A DNA stretch of 64,000 nt, taken from Pseudoips prasinana. Lineage: Eukaryota; Arthropoda; Insecta; Lepidoptera; Nolidae. Both the position numbers and the translations under genes were made by a program. The notes under the pieces were generated by a model that did no database searches, had not been told where the DNA came from, and worked only from the letters and a program-made list of their open reading frames with translations. Where the stretch lies: assembly GCA_951640165.1 (NCBI GenBank), contig OX621250.1, positions 15,711,501-15,775,500 of the forward strand, given 5' to 3'. Each line of letters starts with the position of its first letter. The first letter of the stretch is position 1. Below, piece after piece: positions 1-11,099 of this stretch.

Positions 1-173
1 AGCATCGTTATCGTTAACGAATTGTTGTCGAAAGAAATTAGGTACAAGGTTTTTGGGCTAGACGTAAAAATACGCAAATTTTCTATGGTTTGTCATGGCC
101 CTGGTTCTCTATGGTATTTTGACATTGAATATTGACAACCAATGGGAATCCAAATAGAGTTTTGCTGTCATGC

Positions 174-187
174 GTCGTCATAGAAAC
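174..187 (+). promoter_or_regulatory. X-box-like (RFX binding) motif
   Basis: The 14-base string gtcgtcatagaaac fits the ciliary X-box consensus RYYNYYATRRNRAC at every position. It lies 44 bases before a possible start codon at 231, within the distance at which X-boxes usually act. RFX factors bind X-boxes in promoters of ciliary genes. The motif is short and could be chance; its weight comes from its place just ahead of an ATG followed by a good splice donor. Confidence 0.3.
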
Positions 188-230
188 GAATTATTTTAGA
201 AACTTTTCATTTTTTTTGGCCGGAATCGAC

Positions 231-246
231 ATGGAGATTTACGTAG
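231..246 (+). CDS. Possible first coding exon of an unidentified gene
   Basis: ATG at 231 opens five codons (M-E-I-Y-V) and runs into a strong donor, G|gtgagt, at 247, leaving phase 1. A CAAT-like string lies at about 137-144 and an X-box-like motif at 174-187. I could not find a convincing second exon downstream, so this is either the start of a gene with a long first intron or a chance ATG. The product is not recognised. Confidence 0.25.
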
Positions 247-371
247 GTGAGTTTTTAAAAACATTATTTAATTTATATAAGAACTATGATATTAAGGAGA
301 ATGTGTAATATTAGCGCTATTATTTAAAAACATGATAAAATAAAACCAGGTTCCGTGCTAGGACTTTTTTT

Positions 372-425
372 GATTAATCTGAAACATAGTCATAGGCGGG
401 TCTATGACTATGTTTCAGATTAATC
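372..425. repeat. Perfect 24-bp inverted repeat with 6-base loop
   Basis: Arms 372-395 and 402-425 are exact reverse complements, separated by gcgggt. This would form a stable cruciform or RNA hairpin. No protein-coding context. Confidence 0.9.
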
Positions 426-2029
426 TAATTCTCTGGAATAATTCAATGATTAATATTCGTACCCACTAATAAATATATAACGTGATATTTTCATTATATA
501 TTTGCCACTCTATCGACTCTACCAGCCGTGGATTAACGCAATGTTTCTATTTTGTACTTATACAGAAAATGTTTTAAATAATTTATATCCATATAATTCA
601 TTAAATAACGAAGTATTTTGAGAAATTTAATTTATCCTGTGTTGTAAACACTATATTACTAATCTCTAAAAAAGTATGGATTGATGCGTTTAACAAATAC
701 TTTATTAAACCAAGCCTTGAATACTTAGTTAATACATAGTTTACGTGCTTAGCTCTCCAATCTCTATCAGATGCATTATCTTTTAATATTGACTAGTATT
801 ACGCACCTAGTAGGTAGATATGATTGGTAATACTGATATTAGAAGTGCCTTCCTACACCTGCCTTAACTACAAATAACTTACGTACGATCAGCATATACA
901 ACGCAATTTTTCCCTTATATTATACCTAGTAGGTATACATGGTAAGTTCTAAGTGGTTTTATAACATATTATTCATAGAAACAAAGGCTTGGCTGCATGT
1001 TTTTGCACAAAGCAGGTTCACCTTGCACGAGCTTAGTGACGATACTTGGTGTTCACGTGTTTCGACGCAATTAAGACAGAGATCAATGATCAGATTATAC
1101 CTACAAAAAATTGTTTGTCTCAGACTGGTTTTGACATCTCTACTTATTTAATTTTTCCATTTCTGACCCTCGGATTCAACCTACGTTTTTCCGGTCGCAT
1201 TCTTTCCGCCGAAGACGCACTTACTTTAGGTTAATTTTGAAATGTTGGACCTTCAAATGTAAGAGGCATATTATAGAATCAGGACTGATCACTGATCAGG
1301 GTCATCCTAAAATACTTCAAAATACTCCAGGCCTGACGTTTTGTTCGCACACTTTTTGCGTCTATCCATTCACTATTCATATTCTTTTATCATTCTGTAA
1401 TTTTATTAAACAAATCGCAAAGTCAAAATTGCGAATTTGAAATTAAAAATCTTGCCCATATTTATGAGATAACCTTAGGGAGCACTTAAAATACCGCGTT
1501 ATACAAATAGGCATCTTCATATACTACATATTATATTCTTCCATCTTCGTAATATCGTAAATATCAATTTGTTCAGCATCCATCCAACTAAACACTCGTT
1601 TCAATTAGATTCAATTACGTAAAACTTTTAAGATCGCAATTGACAGACTTCATCATAATGTAGACAGATCACCACATATCTTACTTAACAATGTGGTGGG
1701 TGACTGTCATAGCACTCAATTCTATGGAATAAACCTAGTTAGACAAGGTAGGTGTACCTAATATAAGGTGTACAAACAAATATGGCTAGTGTTTTATCAC
1801 ACTCAGTTTCTATGGGCAGTAAATATGCATGGCGCGCAATAGGCTACATTACGTCATGTTCACAGACCGATCGGGCTTAGACATACCTACATCTGTGTGT
1901 GATTAAACAACATCGTGTTCGAGTATACAACTTGCTGTCTGCGAGATTTACCAATACGTAAAATCAACTGTAGTAACGTCACAATTTTTCCCTGTTTCGC
2001 GGGCTACTTTTCAAACATATAATTGACGG
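426..2029. other. AT-rich stretch without recognised gene
   Basis: Only short open frames with no recognisable domains (such as 939-1151 and 1237-1440) occur here. I see no splice-consistent coding exon. It may be intron or intergenic DNA. Confidence 0.6.
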
Positions 2030-2165
2030 ACACCAAGTACATCCAGATTCAGAACAACTATTTATGGGCATACAATTATCTATTTATTGTTGTCCAGCGC
2101 GGGAATCGAACTCAGGACATGAAGTTCCAAGGCGCCTGACGTAACCGCTGCGCCACACGTGTAGT
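2030..2165 (-). repeat. tRNA-derived SINE (family 2), minus strand
   Basis: On the minus strand there is an A-box-like tggcgcagcgg (2145-2155) followed by a B-box-like gagttcgattccc (2101-2113), the internal RNA polymerase III promoter layout. The following tail (ccataaat, gttctgaatctgg) is shared with copies at 57235-57420 and, in part, 29677-29781. Confidence 0.75.
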
Positions 2166-2274
2166 CGATTTCTTTTTAGGGTTTTTACATTATCAACTTA
2201 ACAATATCAGAATTTAACTTCCAATCCGGTATGACATGACAATCTTTAAGAAGGAAGCCTAATCCTTTCTTAAA

Positions 2275-2350
2275 GGCCAGTCTCTGGTGTTGCGAGTGTC
2301 CATGGGCGGCGGTAAACACTTACCTACAGGTGATTCGTTGTTCGTATGCC
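2275..2350 (+). repeat. Dispersed repeat ending, 'gtgttgcgagtgtccatgg' family
   Basis: This stretch shares a long near-identical run (tctctggtgttgcgagtgtc, then catgggcggcggt and a ttacc-caggtga segment) with 4215-4315, and more distantly with 55925-56060. It resembles the 3' part of a common lepidopteran SINE; the exact family name is not certain. Confidence 0.65.
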
Positions 2351-3592
2351 TTCCTATTCTATTAAAAAAAAATCCTAGATGCAATTTCGCGTAACGTCAG
2401 GCATAAATTTTTTGCTCGATATTTTATCCGTTTCTAGTCGGAGTCTTAAAATTACAGTGCGTTCTCATCTATTGTACCTATAAGGTTTCGAGGTTTAACA
2501 TATTATAAGGCTGTGCCGCATGACGACATGTGCCATTACGAAAGCACGTAGGATACATTAAAAGCATTCGAATGGCGATCAATTGAAGAATATAGAGGCA
2601 CAAAGTCACTAATGTGAAATACAACCAGAGAAGCCATGTCGGTACAAAAAATATTTGAGTGACCAAAAAAATTAAAGTTGCGTGTCTACATCTGCATAAA
2701 GTAGAAAGATACATTATTACGGAGTAATACAACTTATAATAATTGAAGTTGTTGGTAAAAAAAATGGAGGCAGAAATTAGTAAAACATTATCATCCCAAA
2801 ATTGACTGAATTCGCGGATCGTGCCCAACTATATCGCTTTGTAAGATAGTAAGCTCGGCGCAGTGCTGACTGCCAACAATTCCTATTAGAACGGTAAAAA
2901 AGAGATGGCCAACAACAGCCCCGACTCCGTGAAGCCACTTCTATTAACAAACATATTAATGGAGGAGCCGAAAAGGCAAAGACGATAATGAGCGCACCTA
3001 TTACGAACATTTATAGTCATTCTAGCTGGGCCCTGAGGTTTCACCCGCGATATACTTTGTTAATTATACCCTACGTGGTTTCCTATGTATAAGCAATATT
3101 AGTATAAAGTTGCATCAAAATCCGTTCCGTATTTTTTGCGTGTAATTAACATCCATACATCAATTCTCGCAAACTTTGGCATTTATAAGATTAGTAAGAT
3201 TAATAAGTTGAAAAGGGATTACACAAGTGGATCTGATTAAGTTAAATGACATAAACACAGAGCTTGGTACCTAAGTAGGAATATTGGCATATTCACTGAA
3301 TTCGACTTATTAGACTTTCAGACTAATGTCACTTAATCAAGGCCCAATCTCTAATTGATGGTCACCAAAGATAGGTAAGTTATTTTCAATAATTAAGACT
3401 GTGTTACGTGCTCAAACCATTTGCTTTCATTGGTTCTATAACGATCCAAAAGACTATACGTACATATACCTACGGGCGGGCAGTTCTCCCCAACATAATT
3501 CATTTAACTTAGTGGAGTTGACTCATATATGAATAAGACGAACAATTGAGCTCTCATAAAAATATAAAAAGTTTAATTTCTGAATGGCTTTT
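2351..3592. other. No recognised gene
   Basis: Minus-strand open frames at 2478-2828 and 2777-3010 overlap each other and have low-complexity, hydrophobic translations without family features. They are not supported as genes. Confidence 0.55.
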
Positions 3593-3667
3593 AGCTGGGA
3601 CCGCAAAACTATCATGCTCTCCGAAGCTCTCAGAAGCAATGCTTCGGATAGGTTTTCGGTCCCAGCT
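3593..3667. repeat. Compound fold-back
   Basis: An 11-bp outer stem agctgggaccg (3593-3603) pairs with 3657-3667. An inner stem ccgaagc (3621-3627) pairs with gcttcgg (3641-3647). It looks like a small MITE remnant or a structured element. Confidence 0.6.
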
Positions 3668-4192
3668 GTACTTAGTCATTAAGACCATATCTCTAGAATG
3701 AATGGTGCCCCGCGTTCGATCTGAGCGGAATTACATAATTACTTTCGGAACGCGTGTTGAGAGATATGTAGTTACGCCTACCTACTGCGCGGCTATGCTT
3801 GAAACAATATTATGACAACTTATGTGACGGGGAAAAGAATAAATAATTAGAGAATTAGATACTTACTTTTCTTTCTAAGGAGAATATTTCAAGCTATTAC
3901 GTTACTTTTTTGCCCTACCAAATCATATAGCCAAGATACGTATGGCTAATATAAATTTAAATAAATATCATGAATGAAAAACCGAATACTGATTCGATGT
4001 ATCCACATAAGCCATGGGAGAACTTCTACTAAATTCCTACAAATTTCAGAGAGGTAGGGCACATCGTTTATTCGCTCAAAGAGCAGTCCGACTAGGAAAG
4101 TACCTCCACCTTACTGAAGACATTCCTTAATAATAACATTAATAATATAATGTTGTGTTTTTGAGTGTGAGTAAGATCGCCAGAGCTCATTG

Positions 4193-4330
4193 GGGTGGGG
4201 GGGGGGGGGGGAAGGGTCGGCAACACACTCGCGACTTCTCTGGTGTTGCGAGTGTCCATGGGCGGCGGTGATCACTTACCATCAGGTGACCCACTTGTTC
4301 GTTTGTCGCCCTCTGATATAAAAAAATGTG
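4193..4330 (+). repeat. Poly-G tract followed by dispersed repeat
   Basis: A run of about 16 G residues (4196-4211) precedes a second copy of the 'gtgttgcgagtgtccatggg' repeat (4215-4315). The repeat begins with ggcaacacactcgcgact and ends near an A-rich stretch at 4320, typical of a retroposed SINE 3' end. Confidence 0.7.
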
Positions 4331-4786
4331 AAAGTATGTATCTTTTGCACTCAATTACCCAAAGAACGGCTGAACAGATTTAGGTAAAATTTGGAATAGA
4401 GATGCATAATACCCAAAATAAACACATAGGCTTGGGCAGCTAGTTTGGGTTCCTTGTACAACTCTGTCAAAAGAGTTACTAACTCTAACAGTAGTTAAAA
4501 GTATATTCCAAAACAAAAAGTAGGTAGTAGTATTATGTATTTTACTCGGAAATTATTTTGGTCCTTAATGGCTGTCGTAATTGCACACCGCAACTGTTGT
4601 TCGCGTGTACAACTTGTATAAGAATAGCGATTAATAATAACTACATGATTAGTGATTACGTACTTTTATGCAATAGGGAAACATGAGTTACTATGTTTTA
4701 CTGGTAGTTTATATTTAGTAAAGTTTACAATTTTAAAAAAGAATAAAAGAATATTGGTCATCAGTATAACGACAGCGAAAAGACGG

Positions 4787-4990
4787 CCGCCTCTAGACAT
4801 AAGCATACGGGGAGGCCCAAAGATGCCCAAAATTGCCAGTCTTGCACTACCTGCAATCAGCGGGTTCCAGCGACCCTCTTAAGATCAATGGTAGATTTGA
4901 AGAGGGCCTGCCCACGCTGCCTCTTCCGGTTCATGGGCGCCACTCGAGAACCACTCTCTCTTCAGATTGGCAATTCTTTGGGCTATGCTG
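4787..4990 (-). pseudogene. Truncated RTE-type LINE 3' end, minus strand
   Basis: The plus strand reads as the antisense of the C-terminal end of a lepidopteran RTE-like reverse transcriptase, with the characteristic aggcccaaagatgcccaaaattg and ctcttccggttcatgggcgcc segments. Compare 11600-11830 on the other strand. Frames are broken, so this is a dead, 5'-truncated copy. Confidence 0.55.
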
Positions 4991-6925
4991 GCTACTTTGG
5001 TTCAACTGCGGATTTCGATATTTTTACTGAAATACGAATAACATTTGCTAAACGTAAGAAAACCAACATAATATTGGGCAGTACTCTGACCCTATTGAGG
5101 AGCACCAGATAGACTCCAACCAAAGTGTAAAAGCTTAGCCGTGATCCCATACAAGCTTGGTCTTTTGTTGATTGGTTGGTTAACTCGTCATATTTTAACA
5201 GAAGGACGTCTGCGATGCATCTTGGTTTGTCACTAAATTTGGGTTGGGAAATCAGCATTTTGTTTCGTCCCGTGGGTGCTGTTTTTACCAGATAACACTT
5301 AAGAAACATCTAGCTCTACTGTATACATTATAGCTATCAGAGTACTAAAGAGTCTCCCGTTCATGAATCATGTAATTAGCATGCAAGTTCGAGAAAGGCA
5401 ATCGTATGAAGAGTTGCAAATTGTTGTAACAAAATAAGTAAGCATATGTGTAGTGTTTAAATATACCAATGTATAAGTGTCATTTTTATGAGACCGTACG
5501 AAGTATTCATGGTATTTTAGTAGTGTAATTCATTGACGTCTAGGTAAATCATAGGTATACCATGACTCAAATGTTGTGGATCTATAATGATATATTTTCT
5601 TATAAATCGCACGACAATCTTTTTGAGGATACTTTTCACTATTTTAGTTTTGCAAACATTGATTAAGATCGTCTTGTAAGTAGTCCAAGCTCATCAGCTC
5701 GGAGGGCTCGTTTTTATTTTATACCGAAGTTTCTGTTCATTGAAGTAAAAGTAAAGCGGATTTTATGCTGGGCTTCATTGAAATTTTGCACATAGTGTTT
5801 CTGCAAAAGAGATGATGAGATTAGTAAGTAAAATCCTGCAATTCACTACACTGTAAATTCACCGCCTTCTCAGACCGTAAAATATCTATTTACCTCACAT
5901 TTATATTTCTTGTGCCCTCTTGATAACTTGCTTATAAAAGCTAACCTTCTCACAACTATTGGTATAGTGTGGTGAAGCCTACCATTATCGTGTTACAAGT
6001 TACTTTAAAAATGTAGATGCATGACGGTTAAGTAACTTTTATTATCGTGCTCATATTTTTGAGTTTCGCTCATAGACTGTCCTAAAATACTAAAATTACT
6101 ACCAAAACTTTACAGTGACGGCTCGAAAACTTCGCATTTTGGTCGGTCATCATTTTTATGCACCGTCTTGAGTGGCTGTGGAGAGTTTAAATAATGAATT
6201 TCTAACTGTTGGTTCCGTTCAGGATGTTAAGGCAGGTGGTCGGTCCTCGTACGGAATGATCACTTGAAAGCATTGCGTCTGTTAGAGAAAGTGTTCACTA
6301 ACACCTATATAAAGCTATTCGTCACCGTTGTCAATGATTAAACATCTTTAGAAGCTTTTTGCAATGAATTTTGACTCAAAACCTGTAGATATATTAACGC
6401 TTTTAAGTTTCAATTAATACAACATCTGAAGTGAACTCACCAAACGTGTGCCGCGGCGAATATTCAGCAATAGGATACTTGAGTATCTATTTATAATATG
6501 ATGGGAAGATTTCCAAAATCGTCTTTTACGATGACCCGCACTTCCGTATGTGCATGTTGATAAACTGAATTATTGGATTTGGGGAACTAAAACTTATGTT
6601 TTTGGTCCACACACGAAACAACAAATTTGAAGATTTCACACACGATATTTTCACAGTGACACATCCACAGATTTTGGAATTCGTCCACAAAATAACTAAG
6701 GCGGGTATTTGTTGGTGGTTGTGTTCCCTGCTACCTGCGTCTCCATATTTTATACTGGAAAGAAATCACCTTCGATCAATTATAAGAAAAACACCGTCAA
6801 ATTCCAGTGGCATTGTGGGAACTACATGTGTTTTATTTTAAAAAATATTAGATTTTGAAACACTTTGGTTAAATCAATCTTGGAACTATTATTTCAATAA
6901 ACACCTAATTATTGATTTCTTATAT
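4991..6925. other. No recognised gene
   Basis: The ORFs of 74-105 codons at both ends of this interval have no recognisable domain. Nothing else structured was seen. Confidence 0.55.
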
Positions 6926-7112
6926 TATACTAGCTGTGCCCCGCGGTGGCGGTGTTACCCGCGTTAAATTTTATAAATTTTCTTTGCTATAAACGTCACG
7001 GAGCCCGAGATCTTTCCAACGAATGCAAAACCGTGGAAATCGGTTCGTGCGTTCTGGAGTTATAGCGTCAGGAAGGAAAACCCGACTTATTTTTATATAG
7101 TAGATTAGTCAT
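6926..7112 (+). repeat. Dispersed repeat opening with ctagctgtgccccgcgg
   Basis: This is a lepidopteran repeat type with a tagctgtgccccgcgg start, an internal cggttcgtgcgttctggagt segment and a tatatagtagat end. I know similar segments from many moth genomes. It is non-coding here. Confidence 0.6.
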
Positions 7113-7406
7113 TGTTCTTATAGCCCACTCTCTACATCCAAATATGTCGTCACCGCGACACCTAAAGCCGCTATTTATTTTAGTGTATCTATCAATATAA
7201 ACTTATTGAATATAGTCGTAACTTAGAAATAATCAAATGAGAGGCGACTGGTTTTGCCGAAATAATTTAAATCTATATGAACGTGAAAGTTTGATAGTTT
7301 CCACTTTCAATTTGTATAGAATTTTTTAAGCTGAAAAATACCAAAGATCTTTATGTCTGTTAATAAGATTTTATAAAGTAAACTATAAAAAAAATTTTCA
7401 TTTCCC

Positions 7407-7859
7407 ATTTCTCAGTGCAGTGTTCAATTTTCACGTTGAATTGTTATTTTTTTTAAATATTTGAAGTAATTATTATTGAAATAACCGAACTTATCAACTA
7501 AAGAAACATAAATAAAATAAAATAAATACGAACATAAATAAAAAGTCTAACCAATGAGCTTAAAAATTCCTCGACATCGCTGCATCGCTTTGATCCGGGA
7601 ACGTACCCAGAAGGCTGGCAGCATTGCCACGTTTTTTTATGATAATAGTTTTATTATGATTAAGTTACTGGGAGTAGTTGAAAAAAATAAATAACAAATC
7701 AATAATAGTTTTATTATGATTAAGTTACTGGGAGTAGTTTAAAAATATTTATTTTTTTAAACTACAAATCAATAATAGTTTTATTGTGATTAAGATACTA
7801 GAAGTATTAAAAAAAAAAATAACAAAACAACGTGAAAATTGAACACTGCACTGAGAAAT
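7407..7859. mobile_element. Non-autonomous element with 32-bp perfect TIRs
   Basis: The left arm 7407-7438 and right arm 7828-7859 are perfect 32-bp inverted repeats (atttctcagtgcagtgttca... inward). Between them lie three copies of a roughly 39-bp unit starting aataatagttttattatgat at 7641, 7701 and 7771 (spacing 60 and 70), separated by A/T-rich linkers. There is no ORF, so it behaves like a MITE. Superfamily is unassigned because I cannot fix the target-site duplication. Confidence 0.75.
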
Positions 7860-8388
7860 AAATAAAAAAATAGAGACCTAACCACCGAATCGGTTATTGC
7901 TCCGCTATAAAATAAAATTTATCTCTGTTTGGACATAAATTTTGCATGGATGGGAGCTTATTTTAAACTTTCATTAAAATATCTATTTCCCTTGTATAAT
8001 ACAAATTTAATTTGAAAATACAACATAATTTTTCTGCCTATATCTTTTATAGACTATTTAACGCCAAATAAAAAAACAATGAATCAGATTTAGCAGCTCT
8101 TATTACTTATCTATAACCAGTAAGCGGTAAGTTAGATAAAACACATTATATTTTCGATTCCATGCATTTTATCGTTGATCAATCAAATAAATTTTACGCG
8201 TCTATTTTTCATAATCTCACAAATATAATCTATGCTTGTTATTATAGCCGAAACAACTTTCAATTTACTTTCTTACTTCATAGTTCATTGTATCTGCACT
8301 CCGATTTCCTACTTCTGTCAAATTAACTGTAGATCTTTATCATAATATTCGGCTAACTTATACCAATGATTGTTAGATTTCGTAAATA
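7860..8388. other. AT-rich spacer
   Basis: Nothing recognised between the TIR element and the mariner. Confidence 0.6.
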
Positions 8389-9676
8389 TTAGGTCTTTAC
8401 CTATGAAATTGCCGTTCTGCAGTACTGGCCATTTCAAATCAAAATAATTTTTGTTTGGCTAAGAATTCTAATTTCAAATTAATTTTATTTTAAAAACATG
8501 GATTCTTTTTTCCAAAAGTAGTCATTTCTTTATTGATTAGTGTTACATTTTCATCGCATTTCAATCTTTTTCGTCATCATGGATACGTTAAAAATTCGAG
8601 TAATTATGGAATATGAGTACCGTCGTGGCAGCAACGCGGCACAAGCGGCACGCAACATCAACGACGTTTACGGAGCTAACACTACAAACCAACGCACCAC
8701 CTGTTATTGGTTTGCTCGCTTCCGTTCTGGAAATTTCGACCTGAAAAATGAACCTCGCGGTCGTCCGAAGACTTTGGTCGACAATGACGAATTAAAGGCG
8801 GTTGTGGAAGCTGATGATACACAATCTACGGCTGAATTAGCAGCAGCTTTCGACGTTAGCGTCAAAACAATATTGGTCCATTTGCGTCAAATTGGCAAGG
8901 TAAAAAAGCTTGACAAATGGGTGCCCCACGAACTCAATGATCGCCAGCGCGAAGTACGCGTCGAGACGTGCCTTGCACTGCTCAACAGACACACAAATGA
9001 AGGAATTTTGAACCGCATTGTTACCTGCGATGAAAAATGGATTCTGTTTGATAACCGCAAGCGCTCAGCAAGTTGGTTGGATCCTGGTTCAGCACCTAAA
9101 CAATGCCCTAAACGAAAACTTACCCCTAGAAAAGTGATGGTCACTGTTTGGTGGTCTAGCGCCGGTGTGATTCATCACAGCTTCTTACCAAACGGGGTGA
9201 GCATTACTGCTGATGTGTACTGTGAAGAACTGAGCACAATGATGGAGAAGCTGGCGCATCTCCAACCAGCATTGGTCAATCGCTCGTCTCCGCTGCTCCT
9301 GCACGACAACGCGCGACCTCATACTGCACAGCAGACGGTCTCCAAGTTGCAAGAACTGGGGTTGGAAGCTCTCCGTCATCCGCCCTACTCACCAGACCTT
9401 GCGCCTACAGGCTACTACTTTTTCCAGAATTTGGATAACTTCTTGGCGGGAAAAAAATTCAATACCCGAGAGGCAGTACAAAATGCCTTTGAAGAATTTG
9501 TTGCCTCCCGTCCAGCTGATTTCTTTAAGAAGGGCATCAATAAACTGCCACTGCGATGGCAAAGATGCATTGATTGCATGGGTGATTACTTCGATTAATA
9601 CAAATAAAAAAATTCATGAAAAAAATTCGTTTAAATTTTTTCATACAAAACGGCAATTTCATAGGTAAAGACCTAT
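8389..9676 (+). mobile_element. mariner transposon, cecropia-like (Hsmar1-type)
   Basis: The 1,288-bp element has terminal inverted repeats at 8389-8416 and 9649-9676, identical over 27 bases after the first base (taggtctttacctatgaaat inward). It is flanked by TA at 8387-8388 and 9677-9678, as expected for Tc1/mariner insertion. It contains one long uninterrupted transposase frame. Length, TIRs and ORF are all as in a full-length mariner. The near-perfect TIRs and open frame suggest a fairly recent insertion. Confidence 0.93.
8579..9598 (+). CDS. mariner transposase, open frame with changed catalytic residue
   Basis: This is a 339-residue cut-and-paste transposase, counted from the ATG at 8579; the frame is open from 8540 but without an earlier ATG. 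The N-terminal half (about residues 1-110) is the paired-like helix-turn-helix DNA-binding region, followed by the mariner linker WVPHEL (about 115-120). The catalytic domain shows the first Asp in VTCDEKW (151) and the second in HDNARPH (243). The DD34D third Asp is expected 34 residues further on, after YSPDLAPT, but position 278 is Gly (codon ggc, 9410-9412). All other landmarks, up to the GDYFD end, are present, and length matches the family. The closest relatives I recognise are the cecropia subfamily, which includes human Hsmar1. Metal-dependent strand transfer should be lost, while DNA binding may persist. Confidence 0.92.
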   Translation: MDTLKIRVIMEYEYRRGSNAAQAARNINDVYGANTTNQRTTCYWFARFRSGNFDLKNEPRGRPKTLVDNDELKAVVEADDTQSTAELAAAFDVSVKTILVHLRQIGKVKKLDKWVPHELNDRQREVRVETCLALLNRHTNEGILNRIVTCDEKWILFDNRKRSASWLDPGSAPKQCPKRKLTPRKVMVTVWWSSAGVIHHSFLPNGVSITADVYCEELSTMMEKLAHLQPALVNRSSPLLLHDNARPHTAQQTVSKLQELGLEALRHPPYSPDLAPTGYYFFQNLDNFLAGKKFNTREAVQNAFEEFVASRPADFFKKGINKLPLRWQRCIDCMGDYFD

Positions 9677-9678
9677 TA

Positions 9679-10149
9679 CTATAATAGCCACTTTGTGCTG
9701 AGTTGCCAGTAGATACCTAAGTTATACGTTTGGTAAAATAAATTTACTTTGTATCGAATTTCATTAATCATAAGTGAAAGTGTTACGAACATTTTAGTGT
9801 CTAAATTCGCACTGTCTGATCTCTTCTGTGCGATGATTTTGTTACGATAAATATGAAGAATACCTAACTCAAATTGTGACTTAGTGAACACGCGCGAGCA
9901 ACAAATATTTTAGTATGTACGTACATATGTCCTCGTAAGCATGCCTCTCGCCCACGCATGGCTGGAGTAAATCGAATTTTTATGATGTGGTCATCGCCTT
10001 GTAATAGATATCTAAAATGATATATAGTTTAATTGCTTATAACATAATTATGTTTTATACATTCTATCTATCACTGTCAATTCTAGTTTTACATAGTTTC
10101 ATAGCAGATATAAAGGTGTCATTTTGACTTGTTGATAGCCGAATTTATT
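9679..10149. other. Spacer right of the mariner
   Basis: No gene recognised. The minus frame at 9679-9891 begins at the transposon boundary and has no family features. Confidence 0.5.
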
Positions 10150-10440
10150 GTTACGGTGATCTATCACAAAAAATATTTTGGGGCGATGTTGGCTATGTTG
10201 GCCAATCTCAACGGAGACTAGCTTACTATATATAATAGTGCACGAGTGTCTGTGCAAACACAGGTGAATTATCTTTTTCCTCATTCTCATAACGCAATGT
10301 GACAGCTATCACACATGACCGGGGAGATATCAGGCGCAAGAAAGATATCGTTACATGCTCTCCGATGCACAGGCGTATAACATCCAATAACCCGGTATGT
10401 AATCAGTAGTTGAATACGCTACCACTAGACCAAAGAGACA
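10150..10440 (-). repeat. SINE/LINE-like dispersed repeats, partly tRNA-derived
   Basis: The segment ccaatctcaacggagactag (around 10201) followed by cacaggtgaatt and gaccggggagatatcaggcg is a common lepidopteran repeat. A second copy of its start is at 55560. The last part (10411-10430) is, on the minus strand, an A-box-like tggtctagtggtagcg, so a tRNA-derived module ends here. Confidence 0.6.
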
Positions 10441-10459
10441 ATACATTTCTTACAGATTA

Positions 10460-10848
10460 AATTCGAAAAATATCTAGAGCAAGAGTTGAAAGTATGGAAG
10501 GAATGAGAGTTGAACAAATAGTTGTGTTTTGTTTTTACGATCAAGCATTTTTATGCCTAATAAATAATTTACTTATGTGGACAAAACCTTGTGCACATGT
10601 CAACTTAAATATTATTCTCCGGACGTCTCAACTGGGCCGTGTTGAAGCCGGTTGCAGAAGAACCCGCTGAGTTTTTTCGCTGGGTCTTTGCAGTCCAGAC
10701 GTGACCCTTATACATATAAAAGCCACCATACTAATAATATTGAATTCTAAACTTAACATAGACAGAAACATTCAGACATATTTAATTCAATGTTGTTAAA
10801 TAAATCTAAAACTAGAAATATTAACGTAGTATTTAAACCTTTAAATAA
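10460..10848. repeat. Direct duplication, copy 1
   Basis: About 390 bp starting aattcgaaaaatatctagag are nearly identical to 12329-12686. Copy 1 has about 35 extra bases (around 10558-10594) absent from copy 2. It is flanked by a 37-bp direct repeat (10424-10460 and 10848-10884, one mismatch) beginning actagaccaaagag. It contains a ggacgtctcaactgggccgt segment seen in moth repeats. No intact ORF. Confidence 0.85.
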
Positions 10849-11099
10849 CTAGACCAAAGAGGCAATACATTTCTTACAGATTAACCACCGTTAAAGGGAA
10901 GCCAGTTATTTGAGAAACAGGATTTGATGTTAATTAAGACCAAAGGATGTCGGTCACATTAAGCGCGAAAAAACTGAGAAAGTTTTATGTGCATGGCTCG
11001 AAAAAGAACTATATGGGTACAAAACCGAAAGACAGAACATTACTTTATTATCTGTTTTGGTTGTTCCTAATTTAGGACATACTATCCTTTATAACTCAC

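Noticed and set aside
2478..3010. Two overlapping minus-strand frames as a gene
   Set aside because: Hydrophobic, AT-driven translations, no domain, no splice logic.
4196..4211. Poly-G run as a functional quadruplex
   Set aside because: Lies at the head of a retroposed repeat; a single homopolymer is weak evidence and prone to sequencing error.
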